NCBI RefSeq assembly: GCF_024599655.1
Contig: NZ_CP102247.1
Coordinates: 2,170,001 to 2,234,000, forward strand
DNA length: 64,000 bases
From: Enterobacter asburiae
Lineage (GTDB): Bacteria; Pseudomonadota; Gammaproteobacteria; Enterobacterales; Enterobacteriaceae
Direction of reading: 5' to 3'
Part shown: piece by piece, positions 1 to 7,978 of the stretch
Layout of the letters: each line of letters starts with the position of its first letter
Position numbering within the stretch: position 1 is the first letter of the stretch
Notes under the pieces: model-generated
The model's input: only the letters and a program-made list of their open reading frames with translations
Databases searched by the model: none
What the model was told of the DNA's origin: nothing
Program-made: the position numbers and the translations under genes

Positions 1-1520
1 TTGGCCTTCAGGTCTTCCTCACCGTGCAAGCGCATCAGCATGGCGACGTTGGCAGCAACGGCGGCCTCATGAGCGACCTCTCCCTTACCTTGTAATAAGC
101 GCGTCAGAATGTCACGGTTTTCTTCCGGCGTACCGCCAGCCAGCGCCTCCTGGTGATACGGCGCGAGGCCGAAGTCGGCAGCGTCAAGCTGATAGCTCAG
201 GATTTCACCGTCGCGCAGTTCGGCCACCAGCGTCGGGGCATGAAGAGAAACCTCATCCATACCGCCGCTATGCACCACGGCGGCACGTTGGTAACCCAGC
301 ACGCGCAGCGTCTCGGCAATCGGCAGAACCAGTTCCGGGCTATAGACACCAATCAGCGCCAGCGGTGGATGCGCCGGGTTGATCAGCGGGCCGAGCACGT
401 TAAACAGCGTGCGGGTTTTAAGCTGCTGACGAACCGGCATCGCGTGGCGGAAACCGGTGTGATACTTCGGCGCAAACAGGAAGCAGACGCCCAGGTCATC
501 CAGCGCTTCACGGGAACGCTCGGCGTTCATATCGAGATTAATACCGAATGCGGCGAGCAAATCGGAAGAACCTGACCGGCTGGAAACGCTGCGGTTACCG
601 TGTTTTGCGACCTTCAAACCACACGCCGCCGCCACGAAGGCGCTGGCGGTGGAGATATTGATGCTGTTACTGCCGTCTCCCCCGGTGCCGACAATATCGG
701 CAAACTGATAGTCCGGGCGCGGGAACGGGGCGGCATTTTCCAGCAGGGCCGTAGCGGCACCGGCGATCTCCTGCGGGCTTTCGCCGCGCACTTTCATGCT
801 CACCAGCGCGGCCGCCAGCTGTTCAGGCTTCAGCTCACCGCGAACCACGGCGGAGAAGAGCTGGTGGCTCTCCTGCTGGCTCAGGGTCTGCGCCTGGTAC
901 AGTTTTTCCAGAATCGGCTGCAGGGTATTGGTCTGCTCCAGCTTCTGTAACGCCCAGTCGAGCGTCTGCTCCAGCAGGCGGGCGCCGTGGGAGGTCAGGA
1001 TAGATTCCGGGTGGAACTGCAGGCCGCAGACGCGGTCCGCATCGTGGCGCACCGCCATCACCATGCCTTCAAACGAGGCGTTGATGGTCAGCCCAGCTGG
1101 AATATTGCTGCCAACCAGCGAGTGATAGCGCGCGACCGGGAGCGGGTTCGGCAGCCCGGCAAACATTGCCTGGCCGTCATGTTCAATGCTGGACGCTTTA
1201 CCGTGCAGGATCTCGCCCGCCTGGCCAACGTAGCCGCCATAGGCTTCAACGATCGCCTGATGACCGAGGCAGATGCCGATAATCGGCAGCTTGCCGCGCA
1301 TACGGGTCAGCAGCTCCGGCATACAGCCCGCTTCGCTCGGTGCGCCTGGCCCCGGAGAGAGCATCAGCACCGGGTTTTGCATGGTGGCCAGACGGTCAAT
1401 CAGGGTCTGCGCCGGTACGTGGTTGCGATAGATAACGACGTTATGGCCATTCGCACGCAGCTGATCTGCCAGGTTATAGGTAAAGGAGTCGATATTATCG
1501 AGCAGCAGAATGTCAGCCAT
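1..1520 (-). CDS. trpD: Anthranilate synthase component II / anthranilate phosphoribosyltransferase (TrpGD fusion), 3' end cut by the window
   Basis: Bifunctional cytoplasmic enzyme of tryptophan synthesis. The N-terminal glutamine amidotransferase supplies ammonia to TrpE, and the C-terminal domain transfers phosphoribosyl to anthranilate. Reading leftward from ATG at 1520-1518, the frame opens MADILLLDNIDSFTYNL and shows the amidotransferase landmarks: the Cys nucleophile in GICLGHQ and the His/Glu of LQFHPE. At the window edge it reads AVAANVAMLMRLHGEEDLKA, which matches the C-terminal part of enterobacterial TrpD. About 506 residues are visible of an expected ~531, so roughly 25 are missing. 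The start overlaps the trpE stop as TGATG (1518-1522), the classical translational coupling of trpE and trpD. Confidence 0.96.
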   Translation of the reverse strand, partial: MADILLLDNIDSFTYNLADQLRANGHNVVIYRNHVPAQTLIDRLATMQNPVLMLSPGPGAPSEAGCMPELLTRMRGKLPIIGICLGHQAIVEAYGGYVGQAGEILHGKASSIEHDGQAMFAGLPNPLPVARYHSLVGSNIPAGLTINASFEGMVMAVRHDADRVCGLQFHPESILTSHGARLLEQTLDWALQKLEQTNTLQPILEKLYQAQTLSQQESHQLFSAVVRGELKPEQLAAALVSMKVRGESPQEIAGAATALLENAAPFPRPDYQFADIVGTGGDGSNSINISTASAFVAAACGLKVAKHGNRSVSSRSGSSDLLAAFGINLDMNAERSREALDDLGVCFLFAPKYHTGFRHAMPVRQQLKTRTLFNVLGPLINPAHPPLALIGVYSPELVLPIAETLRVLGYQRAAVVHSGGMDEVSLHAPTLVAELRDGEILSYQLDAADFGLAPYHQEALAGGTPEENRDILTRLLQGKGEVAHEAAVAANVAMLMRLHGEEDLKA

Positions 1521-3082
1521 CAGAAAATCTCCTGTGCATGGTGTGCGGTAGCAATGGCGCGAAGGACCGCACGGGCTTTACTGCGCGTTTCGTCAGCTTC
1601 AGACTGCGGAACAGAATCAAGGACAATCCCGGCACCCGCCTGGACGGTGGCAATACCGTCTTCAACATAGGCGGAGCGGATCACGATGCAGGTATCCAGG
1701 TCACCGTGGGCCGTGAAGTAACCCACCGCGCCGCCGTAGCTGCCGCGACGGCGTCCTTCAGCGGCGGCAATCAGCTGCATAGCGCGCACTTTCGGCGCGC
1801 CGCTCAGGGTGCCCATGTTCATGCAGGCGCGGTAGGCGTGCAGCACGTCGAGGTCATGGCGCAGCTCGCCGACCACGCGGGAGACCAGGTGCATCACGAA
1901 CGAATAGCGGTCGACTTTAGTCAGGTCAGCCACGTAGCGGCTGCCGGGGGTGCAAATGCGTGCCAGATCGTTACGCGCCAGGTCAACCAGCATCAGGTGC
2001 TCGGAGAGTTCTTTGTGGTCGGTACGCATTTCCAGTTCGATGCGGCTGTCCAGATCGCGATCCAGGGAGCCGTCGGCGCGACGTCCGCGCGGACGGGTTC
2101 CGGCAATCGGGTAGATCTCAATCTGACGGCTGGTGGCGTCGTACTTCAGCGAGCTTTCCGGCGAGGCGCCGAACAGCGTGAACTCGTTGTCCTGCATGAA
2201 GAACATGTACGGGCTTGGGTTGCTCTTTTTCAGCACGTCGTAGGCTGCGAGCGGCGACGGACAGGGCAGTGAGAAGCGGCGTGAAGGCACCACCTGGAAA
2301 ATTTCCCCGGCGCGAATCGCCTTTTGCATCTGGCGAACCACGGCGCCGTACTGATCGTCGGTCTGGTTAACATCGCATGTCATTTTTTCCACCCGCTGCA
2401 CCGGCAGCGCAGGCGGCGCTTCCGTCATCTGCTGCTGCAGTTGAGCGATGCGGTGCTCAAGACGGTTTTTCTCAGCGGAAGAGGGCGTGAACAGGCTTGC
2501 CTGGATGCGGGTGTATTGTTTCTGGTGGTCGATCACCAGCAGCGTTTCAGCCAGATAGAAACAATAGTCCGGGCAGCGATTACCCTGCTCGGTTTCCGGC
2601 AACTCTTCAAATCCGGCGACCAGGTCATAAGCAAACAGCCCACCGAAGAACATCGCCTCACGCTCGTCTTCCGGCACGGTGACCAGGTTCTGCAGCAGGC
2701 GGAAGGCATCGAAAACGGACAGGGAGCAGAGGCGCGCGTCTTCGTCCAGCAGCTGGCTCACCGGCGGGAAATGCAGAATGCGCATTTCTGGATGACGTTC
2801 GTTTTCAATGCCTGAAGGCAGGGCGGCATCCAGCAGCGGCAGCAGCGATGCGCCATTGTCTGACAGCGCCTTGATTGTGACGGTGTCACCTAAAGCGGTA
2901 ATGCGCAGCGCGCTGTCGACCAGCAGCAGGCTCTTGAGATCGTCCTTGCTGTCGATATCCGCAGACTCCAGCAGCAGCGTCGCCGGACGTGCACCGCAGA
3001 CCTGATGAAACAGCGCGGTGGGGTTGTGGCGATAGGCCGCCTCGCAGGTCAGCAGTTCGAGGTGTGGTTTGGCTGTTTGCAT
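1520..3082 (-). CDS. trpE: Anthranilate synthase component I
   Basis: Converts chorismate plus ammonia or glutamine to anthranilate, the first committed step of tryptophan synthesis, in a complex with TrpGD. The 520-residue length equals the enterobacterial norm. The N-terminal LLES motif at residues 37-40 contains Ser40, the classical tryptophan feedback position. The C-terminal chorismate-binding domain includes PSRRFS, PIAGTRPRG, LSGAPK and GAGIVLDS. The ATG at 3082-3080 follows the leader and attenuator. The gene is first in the operon after trpL and couples by a one-base overlap to trpD. Confidence 0.98.
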   Translation of the reverse strand: MQTAKPHLELLTCEAAYRHNPTALFHQVCGARPATLLLESADIDSKDDLKSLLLVDSALRITALGDTVTIKALSDNGASLLPLLDAALPSGIENERHPEMRILHFPPVSQLLDEDARLCSLSVFDAFRLLQNLVTVPEDEREAMFFGGLFAYDLVAGFEELPETEQGNRCPDYCFYLAETLLVIDHQKQYTRIQASLFTPSSAEKNRLEHRIAQLQQQMTEAPPALPVQRVEKMTCDVNQTDDQYGAVVRQMQKAIRAGEIFQVVPSRRFSLPCPSPLAAYDVLKKSNPSPYMFFMQDNEFTLFGASPESSLKYDATSRQIEIYPIAGTRPRGRRADGSLDRDLDSRIELEMRTDHKELSEHLMLVDLARNDLARICTPGSRYVADLTKVDRYSFVMHLVSRVVGELRHDLDVLHAYRACMNMGTLSGAPKVRAMQLIAAAEGRRRGSYGGAVGYFTAHGDLDTCIVIRSAYVEDGIATVQAGAGIVLDSVPQSEADETRSKARAVLRAIATAHHAQEIF

Positions 3083-3105
3083 GATTTTATTCTCATTTTC
3101 TGTTC

Positions 3106-3132
3106 AAAAAAAAGCCCGCTTGGAAGCGGGCT
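3106..3132 (-). terminator. trp attenuator terminator
   Basis: An 8-bp GC-rich stem (AGCCCGCT / AGCGGGCT, loop of four at 3121-3124) is followed, on the minus strand, by a run of seven or more U residues at 3106-3112. It lies between trpL and trpE in the position and form of the enterobacterial trp attenuator (3:4 hairpin). A TrpL ribosome stalled at the tandem Trp codons would favour the antiterminator. Confidence 0.93.
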
Positions 3133-3176
3133 GGGTATCTGTTTGCATTTCGCAGACGCGTGACACTGCCCGAGGA

Positions 3177-3221
3177 TCAGGAACTACGCCACCAACAGTG
3201 CAGAGTGAAATGTGCTGTCAT
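3177..3221 (-). CDS. trpL: trp operon leader peptide
   Basis: A 14-codon frame reading MTAHFTLHCWWRSS, then TGA. It has the tandem Trp codons at positions 10-11 followed by Arg, as in all enteric TrpL peptides (E. coli [14 protein letters not shown]). An AAGG ribosome-binding site lies upstream (about 3230-3233). It senses charged tRNA-Trp: ribosome stalling at the Trp codons releases the downstream attenuator. The frame is too short for ordinary gene finding. A cysteine precedes the two tryptophans where E. coli has glycine. Confidence 0.93.
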   Translation of the reverse strand: MTAHFTLHCWWRSS

Positions 3222-3249
3222 TTTCAGATACCTTTCTCGCGTGAACTTG

Positions 3250-3284
3250 CGTACTAGTTAACTAGTTCGATGGCGAGTTGTCAA
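3250..3284 (-). promoter_or_regulatory. trp promoter with overlapping TrpR operator
   Basis: On the minus strand TTGACA (3284-3279) and TTAACT (3261-3256) are separated by 17 bp, the trp promoter arrangement. The 20-bp near-palindrome CGAACTAGTTAACTAGTACG at 3250-3269 covers the -10 box and matches the E. coli trp operator. TrpR with bound tryptophan should block initiation here. Confidence 0.95.
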
Positions 3285-3360
3285 CCCTTGATTTCAGAAT
3301 TTCGCGTTAAGTCGGTATCATGGTGTTTTCGGATGTCTCCAACCTGTTATGGGAAGTGCT

Positions 3361-4242
3361 TTGAGCGATACCACCTACGCCATTATTTATGATTTACACA
3401 GCCATACTCAGGCCTCTGATGGCCTGCTGACACCCGAAGCCCTGGTTCATCGTGCCGTTGAAATGCGCGTCGGCACGCTGGCGATAACCGATCACGATAC
3501 GACAGATGCCATTCCGGCGGCGCGCGCCGAGATTGCCCGCAGCGGGCTGGCGCTGAATCTGGTGTCCGGCGTCGAGATCTCGACCGTCTGGGAAAACCAT
3601 GAGATTCATATTGTTGGCCTGAATATCGATATAGACCATCCGGCACTGACGGCATTTTTGCAAGAACAAAAAACGCGCCGCAATCAGCGCGCAGAGATGA
3701 TCGGCGAGCGTCTCGAAAAGGCGCATATTCCGGGCGCGCTGGAAGGCGCACAAAAGATGGCGAACGGCGGGGCGGTCACTCGCGGTCATTTCGCCCGTTT
3801 TCTGGTTGAAGCCGGCAAAGCGACGACCATGGCGGATGTCTTTAAAAAGTATCTGGCGCGCGGGAAAACCGGATACGTTCCACCACAGTGGTGTACAATA
3901 AAACAAGCTATTGATGTGATTCATCATTCTGGCGGTAAGGCCGTGCTGGCCCATCCGGGACGGTATAATCTTTCTGCTAAATGGCTGAAAAGGCTGCTGG
4001 CACACTTTGCCGAATGCGGTGGCGAGGCGATGGAAGTCGCCCAGTGTCAGCAGGCGCCCAACGAGCGCGCGCAGCTCGCGACCTATGCCCGCCAGTTCGG
4101 CCTGCTTGGGTCTCAGGGGTCTGATTTCCATCAGCCCTGCGCCTGGATCGAACTGGGGCGCAAGCTCTGGTTGCCCGCTGGCGTTGAGCCGGTCTGGCAG
4201 CTCTGGGAACAGCCGCAGCAAATTGAAGAGAGGGAAGTATGA
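3361..4242 (+). CDS. rnm: RNase AM, PHP-domain 5'-3' exonuclease / 3',5'-nucleotide phosphatase
   Basis: Orthologue of E. coli YciV (Rnm, RNase AM), which trims the 5' ends of rRNA precursors and dephosphorylates 3',5'-bisphosphonucleotides. The PHP metal-site motifs are visible: DLHSHT and TDHDT near the N-terminus, the HEIHIVG stretch, AHPGRYN, and GSDFH near the C-terminus. I chose the TTG at 3361 (GGAAG five bases upstream), which gives 293 residues starting SDTTYAIIYDLHSH, the same length as E. coli; an in-frame ATG at 3349 adds four residues. It is divergent from trp and overlaps yciO by ATGA, so the two form an operon. Confidence 0.93.
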   Translation: MSDTTYAIIYDLHSHTQASDGLLTPEALVHRAVEMRVGTLAITDHDTTDAIPAARAEIARSGLALNLVSGVEISTVWENHEIHIVGLNIDIDHPALTAFLQEQKTRRNQRAEMIGERLEKAHIPGALEGAQKMANGGAVTRGHFARFLVEAGKATTMADVFKKYLARGKTGYVPPQWCTIKQAIDVIHHSGGKAVLAHPGRYNLSAKWLKRLLAHFAECGGEAMEVAQCQQAPNERAQLATYARQFGLLGSQGSDFHQPCAWIELGRKLWLPAGVEPVWQLWEQPQQIEEREV

Positions 4243-4859
4243 GTCAGTTTTTCTATATCCATCCGGATAACCCGCAGCCACGTCTGATCAACCAGGCCGT
4301 GGAGATCGTCCGCAAAGGCGGCGTAATTGTCTACCCGACCGATTCAGGCTACGCGCTGGGCTGCAAAATTGAAGATAAAGGGGCGATGGAACGCATTTGC
4401 CGTATTCGCCAGCTGCCGGACGGCCATAACTTTACCCTGATGTGCCGCGATCTCTCTGAGCTGTCGACCTATGCGTATGTCGATAACGTGGCGTTCCGCC
4501 TGATTAAGAACAACACGCCGGGTAACTACACCTTCATCCTGAAGGGCACGAAGGAAGTACCGCGTCGTCTGCTCCAGGAAAAACGCAAAACCATCGGCAT
4601 GCGCGTGCCGTCGAACCCGATTGCGCAGGCGCTGCTGGAAACCCTCGGCGAACCGATGCTTTCTACCTCGCTGATGCTGCCGGGAAGTGAGTTTACCGAG
4701 TCCGATCCGGAAGAGATCAAAGATCGTCTGGAGAAGGTGGTCGAGCTGATTATTCACGGCGGCTATCTCGGCCAGCAGCCGACCACCGTGGTCGACTTAA
4801 CCGAAGATGCGCCGGAAGTGATTCGTGAAGGCGTGGGTGACGTAAAGCCTTTCTTGTAA
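4239..4859 (+). CDS. yciO: YciO, Sua5/YciO/YrdC-family protein
   Basis: A 206-residue protein with the single YrdC/Sua5-like fold: VYPTDSGYALGC at residues ~31-42, the KxR core of the family (RQLPDGHNFTLMC), and PSNPIAQALLE. Relatives make threonylcarbamoyl-AMP for the t6A tRNA modification. YciO itself is a paralogue of TsaC whose physiological role is less certain. The start overlaps the rnm stop (ATGA, 4239-4242), indicating translational coupling. It is the last core gene before the accessory island; E. coli has yciQ next, which is absent here. Confidence 0.93.
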   Translation: MSQFFYIHPDNPQPRLINQAVEIVRKGGVIVYPTDSGYALGCKIEDKGAMERICRIRQLPDGHNFTLMCRDLSELSTYAYVDNVAFRLIKNNTPGNYTFILKGTKEVPRRLLQEKRKTIGMRVPSNPIAQALLETLGEPMLSTSLMLPGSEFTESDPEEIKDRLEKVVELIIHGGYLGQQPTTVVDLTEDAPEVIREGVGDVKPFL

Positions 4860-4888
4860 AGGTATAAGCAGAAATACTACGCGGCCAT

Positions 4889-4913
4889 CAAAGCAGGGCT
4901 CAGCCCTGCTTTG
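4889..4913 (+). terminator. Hairpin after yciO, probable terminator
   Basis: A perfect 11-bp inverted repeat (CAAAGCAGGGC / GCCCTGCTTTG) with a 3-base loop begins 29 bp after the yciO stop. The T-tract is poor (TTTG), so it may be a weak terminator or an mRNA-stabilising stem. It marks the end of core sequence just before the left island repeat. Confidence 0.6.
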
Positions 4914-4922
4914 ACCTGATTC

Positions 4923-4935
4923 GACGCCTGTGAAG
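4923..4935 (+). repeat. Left copy of 13-bp direct repeat bounding the island (candidate att site)
   Basis: GACGCCTGTGAAG occurs here and again at 9042-9054, in the same orientation. The two copies enclose all the non-core genes between yciO and rluB. This is the arrangement expected of attL/attR from site-specific recombination. Confidence 0.55.
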
Positions 4936-5105
4936 ACATAAGCCTGATGAAATCGTCCAACGACTTTTCGCGTTACTTTGCTCCAAATGGGCAATAGATC
5001 TTATGTTGCACAAAATCTGCGGAAGCGGACGAATGGTGGAACTGACGAGGATTTTGAGACGTTTCAAGGGGAGGCCAGCATTGCTGCTGGCTTAATTTGG
5101 GGATG

Positions 5106-5498
5106 CTATCGAAAGTACAACACTGCTCCGGCGATAAAGATTGATACCAATCCTAAAGCAGAGAAAGCGTACTCGACGATAAACCAATTTTTGAGATGAG
5201 GTGGCAAGCCTCTGATGAACGTAACATCATCATTGGTACTGTCTACTGAGCTTTTACAAAAGATTAACAGATTTACGATAAAATTGATCTTTGCGGCATA
5301 ACCTGAGTTAAATCCTATCGAGCCCGCTTTGTCGAAAATAATAGCCCCTGCCGGGAGAGAACCAAACTTTTCTTTATACAGCGTACAGATCGCGGAGAAG
5401 CGCTTTTTGTTTAGAGATGAGAGCACCGCTACAGTTATACCGCAGATGAGGCTTAATCCTCCGAACCCGCAAATGATTAGATCTGCCGAATTGATCAT
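5106..5498 (-). CDS. Putative membrane immunity protein, second copy
   Basis: A 130-residue protein with two predicted membrane helices (about residues 6-28 and 106-128) flanking a soluble middle. It is a clear paralogue of its upstream neighbour: both share the pattern LNKKRF...C.LY...FGS.P, then GF..GY, and FIRGLP...K.WFI.E. The start overlaps the stop of that neighbour (ATGA, 5495-5498), so it is the last gene of the PAAR operon. A membrane protein placed directly after a PAAR effector is typical of immunity to a membrane-acting toxin. I do not recognise a named family. Base composition is AT-rich compared with core genes. Confidence 0.6.
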   Translation of the reverse strand: MINSADLIICGFGGLSLICGITVAVLSSLNKKRFSAICTLYKEKFGSLPAGAIIFDKAGSIGFNSGYAAKINFIVNLLIFCKSSVDSTNDDVTFIRGLPPHLKNWFIVEYAFSALGLVSIFIAGAVLYFR

Positions 5499-5893
5499 TT
5501 ATCGACCCAAAGGCAGATGCAACCAATAATAAGGCCAATAAAAATAACCAATGAACACAAGAATTCGGCTATAAACCAGTATTTGATGTTTGCAGGCAGT
5601 CCTCGTATAAAATCTACATCCTCATTTTTGCTCTGGATAGACTTTTTGCCAAAGATCAATGGATGGATAATGAAGTCCATTTTTGTTGAGTATCCAGCAG
5701 TGAAACCGAGTAAATCAGCATCTCTTAACACTGTGGCAGCAAGTGGCACAGAGCCAAACTCCCTTTCATACAAACGACATACTTCAAGGAAGCGTTTTTT
5801 GTTCAAAATTGACAGTACAATCATAGTGACAGCTGAGAGCAGGATCACTCCCCCAGTACCAATAACGAGGACATCGAAAACAGAAACCGTCAC
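5495..5893 (-). CDS. Putative membrane immunity protein, first copy
   Basis: A 132-residue protein with two predicted membrane helices (about 8-30 and 105-128). It starts within the last codons of the PAAR effector gene (ATGA overlap, 5890-5893), so expression is coupled to the effector. Its immediate position and membrane topology suggest it protects the producer from the glycine-rich, membrane-directed C-terminus of that effector. It is paralogous to the next gene. The function is inferred from context only. Confidence 0.62.
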   Translation of the reverse strand: MTVSVFDVLVIGTGGVILLSAVTMIVLSILNKKRFLEVCRLYEREFGSVPLAATVLRDADLLGFTAGYSTKMDFIIHPLIFGKKSIQSKNEDVDFIRGLPANIKYWFIAEFLCSLVIFIGLIIGCICLWVDK

Positions 5894-7317
5894 TTTGTGA
5901 CCTCATAAATTCTTTCACCTATCATTTCGCCAAACTTACCACCTAACTCCCCTCCAGCATAGCCAACCGAACCAGTGAAGATCACGCCGCAGGCCAACAT
6001 TCCAGCACCGGCAGCTTCAATCGTTAGTGCACCCAAGACAACTGAGCAAACCGTAGTAGACACCGAACCAGAAACAAGCGCACCTGCACCAATTCCGGTG
6101 CCTAACCCCACACCAAAACTTCCAACCTCGGTATACGCCGTTTTCTCGCAGTCAGACCCGACTGTGCAGGCTTCGTAAATCTTATCCAGCCTGTTCACGC
6201 CATCAAGAGCGATTCCGACATAGCCCGCTGTTTTCATCATTTTCACATACTTTGCAGCTTTCTCAATGAATGTGGCGTAGCCCTCAATATCTGCAACTCC
6301 GGTCTGATTCCAGCGATGTGTAATCGAACTGGTTGAAAGTCCCAACGCCCGTTTAATGTCTGGGTAGTCCTGCAATGCCAGTTTGTGACGCGTGAAATCC
6401 GTTAGAATGCTATCGAGTTCACCGAACAGTTGCCGTCTCTGAACATAAAATTGTTCACTGATCAGTGATCCGCTGGTGATGTACTGATTTTTGTATGCTT
6501 GCTGAATCTTGGTCAGAACACTCTCGATCTTCTCAAAGTATTTTCCCGCAGCTTCTGAGGCGATCCCTGTTGTCGTACTGGCTTGAGAGGTAAAAAGATC
6601 AATGGTGTCTTTATGTTTATGCAGGAAGTTAGCTTCCTGGATTGTCAGCGGTTCTAACGCTGCATCAACTCGCGCTTTCGCGGCTTTCATGTGGGCGATC
6701 TGTTCGTCGTCCTGCTTATCAGGATCGACCAGAAGCATAATCGAACCAGCTTTGCATCTTTGATCCGGGCCGTTGAGCGTAGCGAATAGTTCCTTTGCTT
6801 CCACTGACGGGTTTTCGGTGAATAGCAGACGTTGCCAGGCTTCTGTGGTGCCGCCGTAGGGGAGAACGGCAAAACCTGCGTCGATGCCTGTTTTCTTTTT
6901 CGCTGTCTGGGCGTGTTGTTCTGGTTCTGCTTGCGGCTGTTGAGATGCAGCAAGAGCGGCTGCTGCGGTTGCCGCTTCTGCCAGATACCTTGCTGTTGCC
7001 TGAGAGGGAGATTCACCTGGGCCGATCCATCCCAAAGGGGCTATGATACGGTTAGATCCAGAGGGGCAGCCACATAAAACGACGCCCCTGTCCACGGCTA
7101 CAGGGATCTGGTGAATTGTGCGGTGTGACTCACCTTCAACAACTTTTCCTTCTTTGCCGCATTTCGGGCAAGCGGTAGTCTTGTCACCCAGAACAATAGG
7201 ACGACGACCAAGAATGTTACCGCAAGAAAGTGAGGGGATGAGTTTTGCGCCAGTTGTGGTTTGATCACCAAACAACGCCATTCCCCGCCCTAAAACGTTT
7301 GGACGCATTCCCCCCAT
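5890..7317 (-). CDS. PAAR-domain protein with C-terminal hydrophobic domain, probable type VI secretion effector
   Basis: 475 residues. Residues ~1-95 form a PAAR domain, the cone that caps the VgrG spike of type VI secretion systems, with repeated segments GRGMALFGDQTT and GRRPIVLGDKTT and a CPKCG pair. An Ala/Gln-rich linker (~100-145) and a mostly helical middle follow. Residues ~360-465 are rich in Gly, Ala and hydrophobics (GFVGLG-like GVGLGTGIGAG, then VSGSVSTTVC, GVIFTGSVGYAGGELGG), resembling membrane-inserting toxin tips. No catalytic nuclease or lipase motif was seen. No VgrG or structural type VI gene lies in the window, so this would be an orphan effector loaded on a spike encoded elsewhere. 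The ATG abuts the preceding stop (TAAATG). Confidence 0.72.
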   Translation of the reverse strand: MGGMRPNVLGRGMALFGDQTTTGAKLIPSLSCGNILGRRPIVLGDKTTACPKCGKEGKVVEGESHRTIHQIPVAVDRGVVLCGCPSGSNRIIAPLGWIGPGESPSQATARYLAEAATAAAALAASQQPQAEPEQHAQTAKKKTGIDAGFAVLPYGGTTEAWQRLLFTENPSVEAKELFATLNGPDQRCKAGSIMLLVDPDKQDDEQIAHMKAAKARVDAALEPLTIQEANFLHKHKDTIDLFTSQASTTTGIASEAAGKYFEKIESVLTKIQQAYKNQYITSGSLISEQFYVQRRQLFGELDSILTDFTRHKLALQDYPDIKRALGLSTSSITHRWNQTGVADIEGYATFIEKAAKYVKMMKTAGYVGIALDGVNRLDKIYEACTVGSDCEKTAYTEVGSFGVGLGTGIGAGALVSGSVSTTVCSVVLGALTIEAAGAGMLACGVIFTGSVGYAGGELGGKFGEMIGERIYEVTK

Positions 7318-7815
7318 TTATGCCACCTTTGCAACAGTCAGGAAATCATCTGGAATTGATTCACCCTCGCGGAAAGAGAACACTAATCCATAATCAGGGG
7401 TGCTGATAATTACATCTCCGTTATCAAGCAAGCTACCAACCAGTGCAATTCCTTTACCTTCCCATTCGCTTAACTGCCCGGCGCTGGTGATGATGACAGC
7501 TTTCGTTCCGTCTGAATAAGTGACGGTTGCACCTTCTGTGACAATGCTGGCCCATTCACCGCTATCGAGTTGGACTTTCATACCCTGGCTCGGATCTGGA
7601 TTAGGCTCATCGACAACGCCGCCCCGAAGAGTGCGGCTTCCGGCAACGGCTGTACGATAGATAGCTGTAACTGGATGGTGTTCGGCGTACTCTTACTGCC
7701 CGATAACGAGTTGGCGGGCTTCTTCATTTATTTCGGACAGTTGGTTGTCGGTATAACGAGGAGCATCTAAAGATGCAATGATGTCAGGGGTAAGATCGTT
7801 GTTGTACTGTTTCAT
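7318..7815 (-). pseudogene. Uncharacterised gene upstream of PAAR effector, split by an in-frame ochre stop
   Basis: One uninterrupted reading frame of 166 codons runs from ATG at 7815-7813 (MKQYNNDLTPDIIASLDAPR...) to the stop at 7320-7318, broken only by TAA at 7695-7693 (codon 41). The sequence on both sides of that TAA reads as normal protein, and a single base change (for example from GAA, CAA or AAA) would restore a 165-residue product. The downstream part could still restart at ATG 7581 (87 residues, MKVQLDSGEWASIVTEGATV...). It abuts the PAAR gene, so it belongs to the same operon and may be a loading or accessory protein. No family was recognised. Confidence 0.6.
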
Positions 7816-7978
7816 AAGTCCCTCTACTTGTTATAGAAATAATCACAGAGGTCATTTTACAAGCAATAACCACATGCGCAACAAGTATTAGGCCTAAGTG
7901 AAACTTCGTTTCGTAACAGAAGGTTATCCGGTAAAGTGGTGAGCATTAATCTTCAACAAATCTCAGACATGGGACGCT

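Noticed and set aside
5074..5091. 7-bp stem GCCAGCA/TGCTGGC as terminator of the PAAR operon
   Set aside because: No T-tract on the minus strand and a short stem; left as a remark only.
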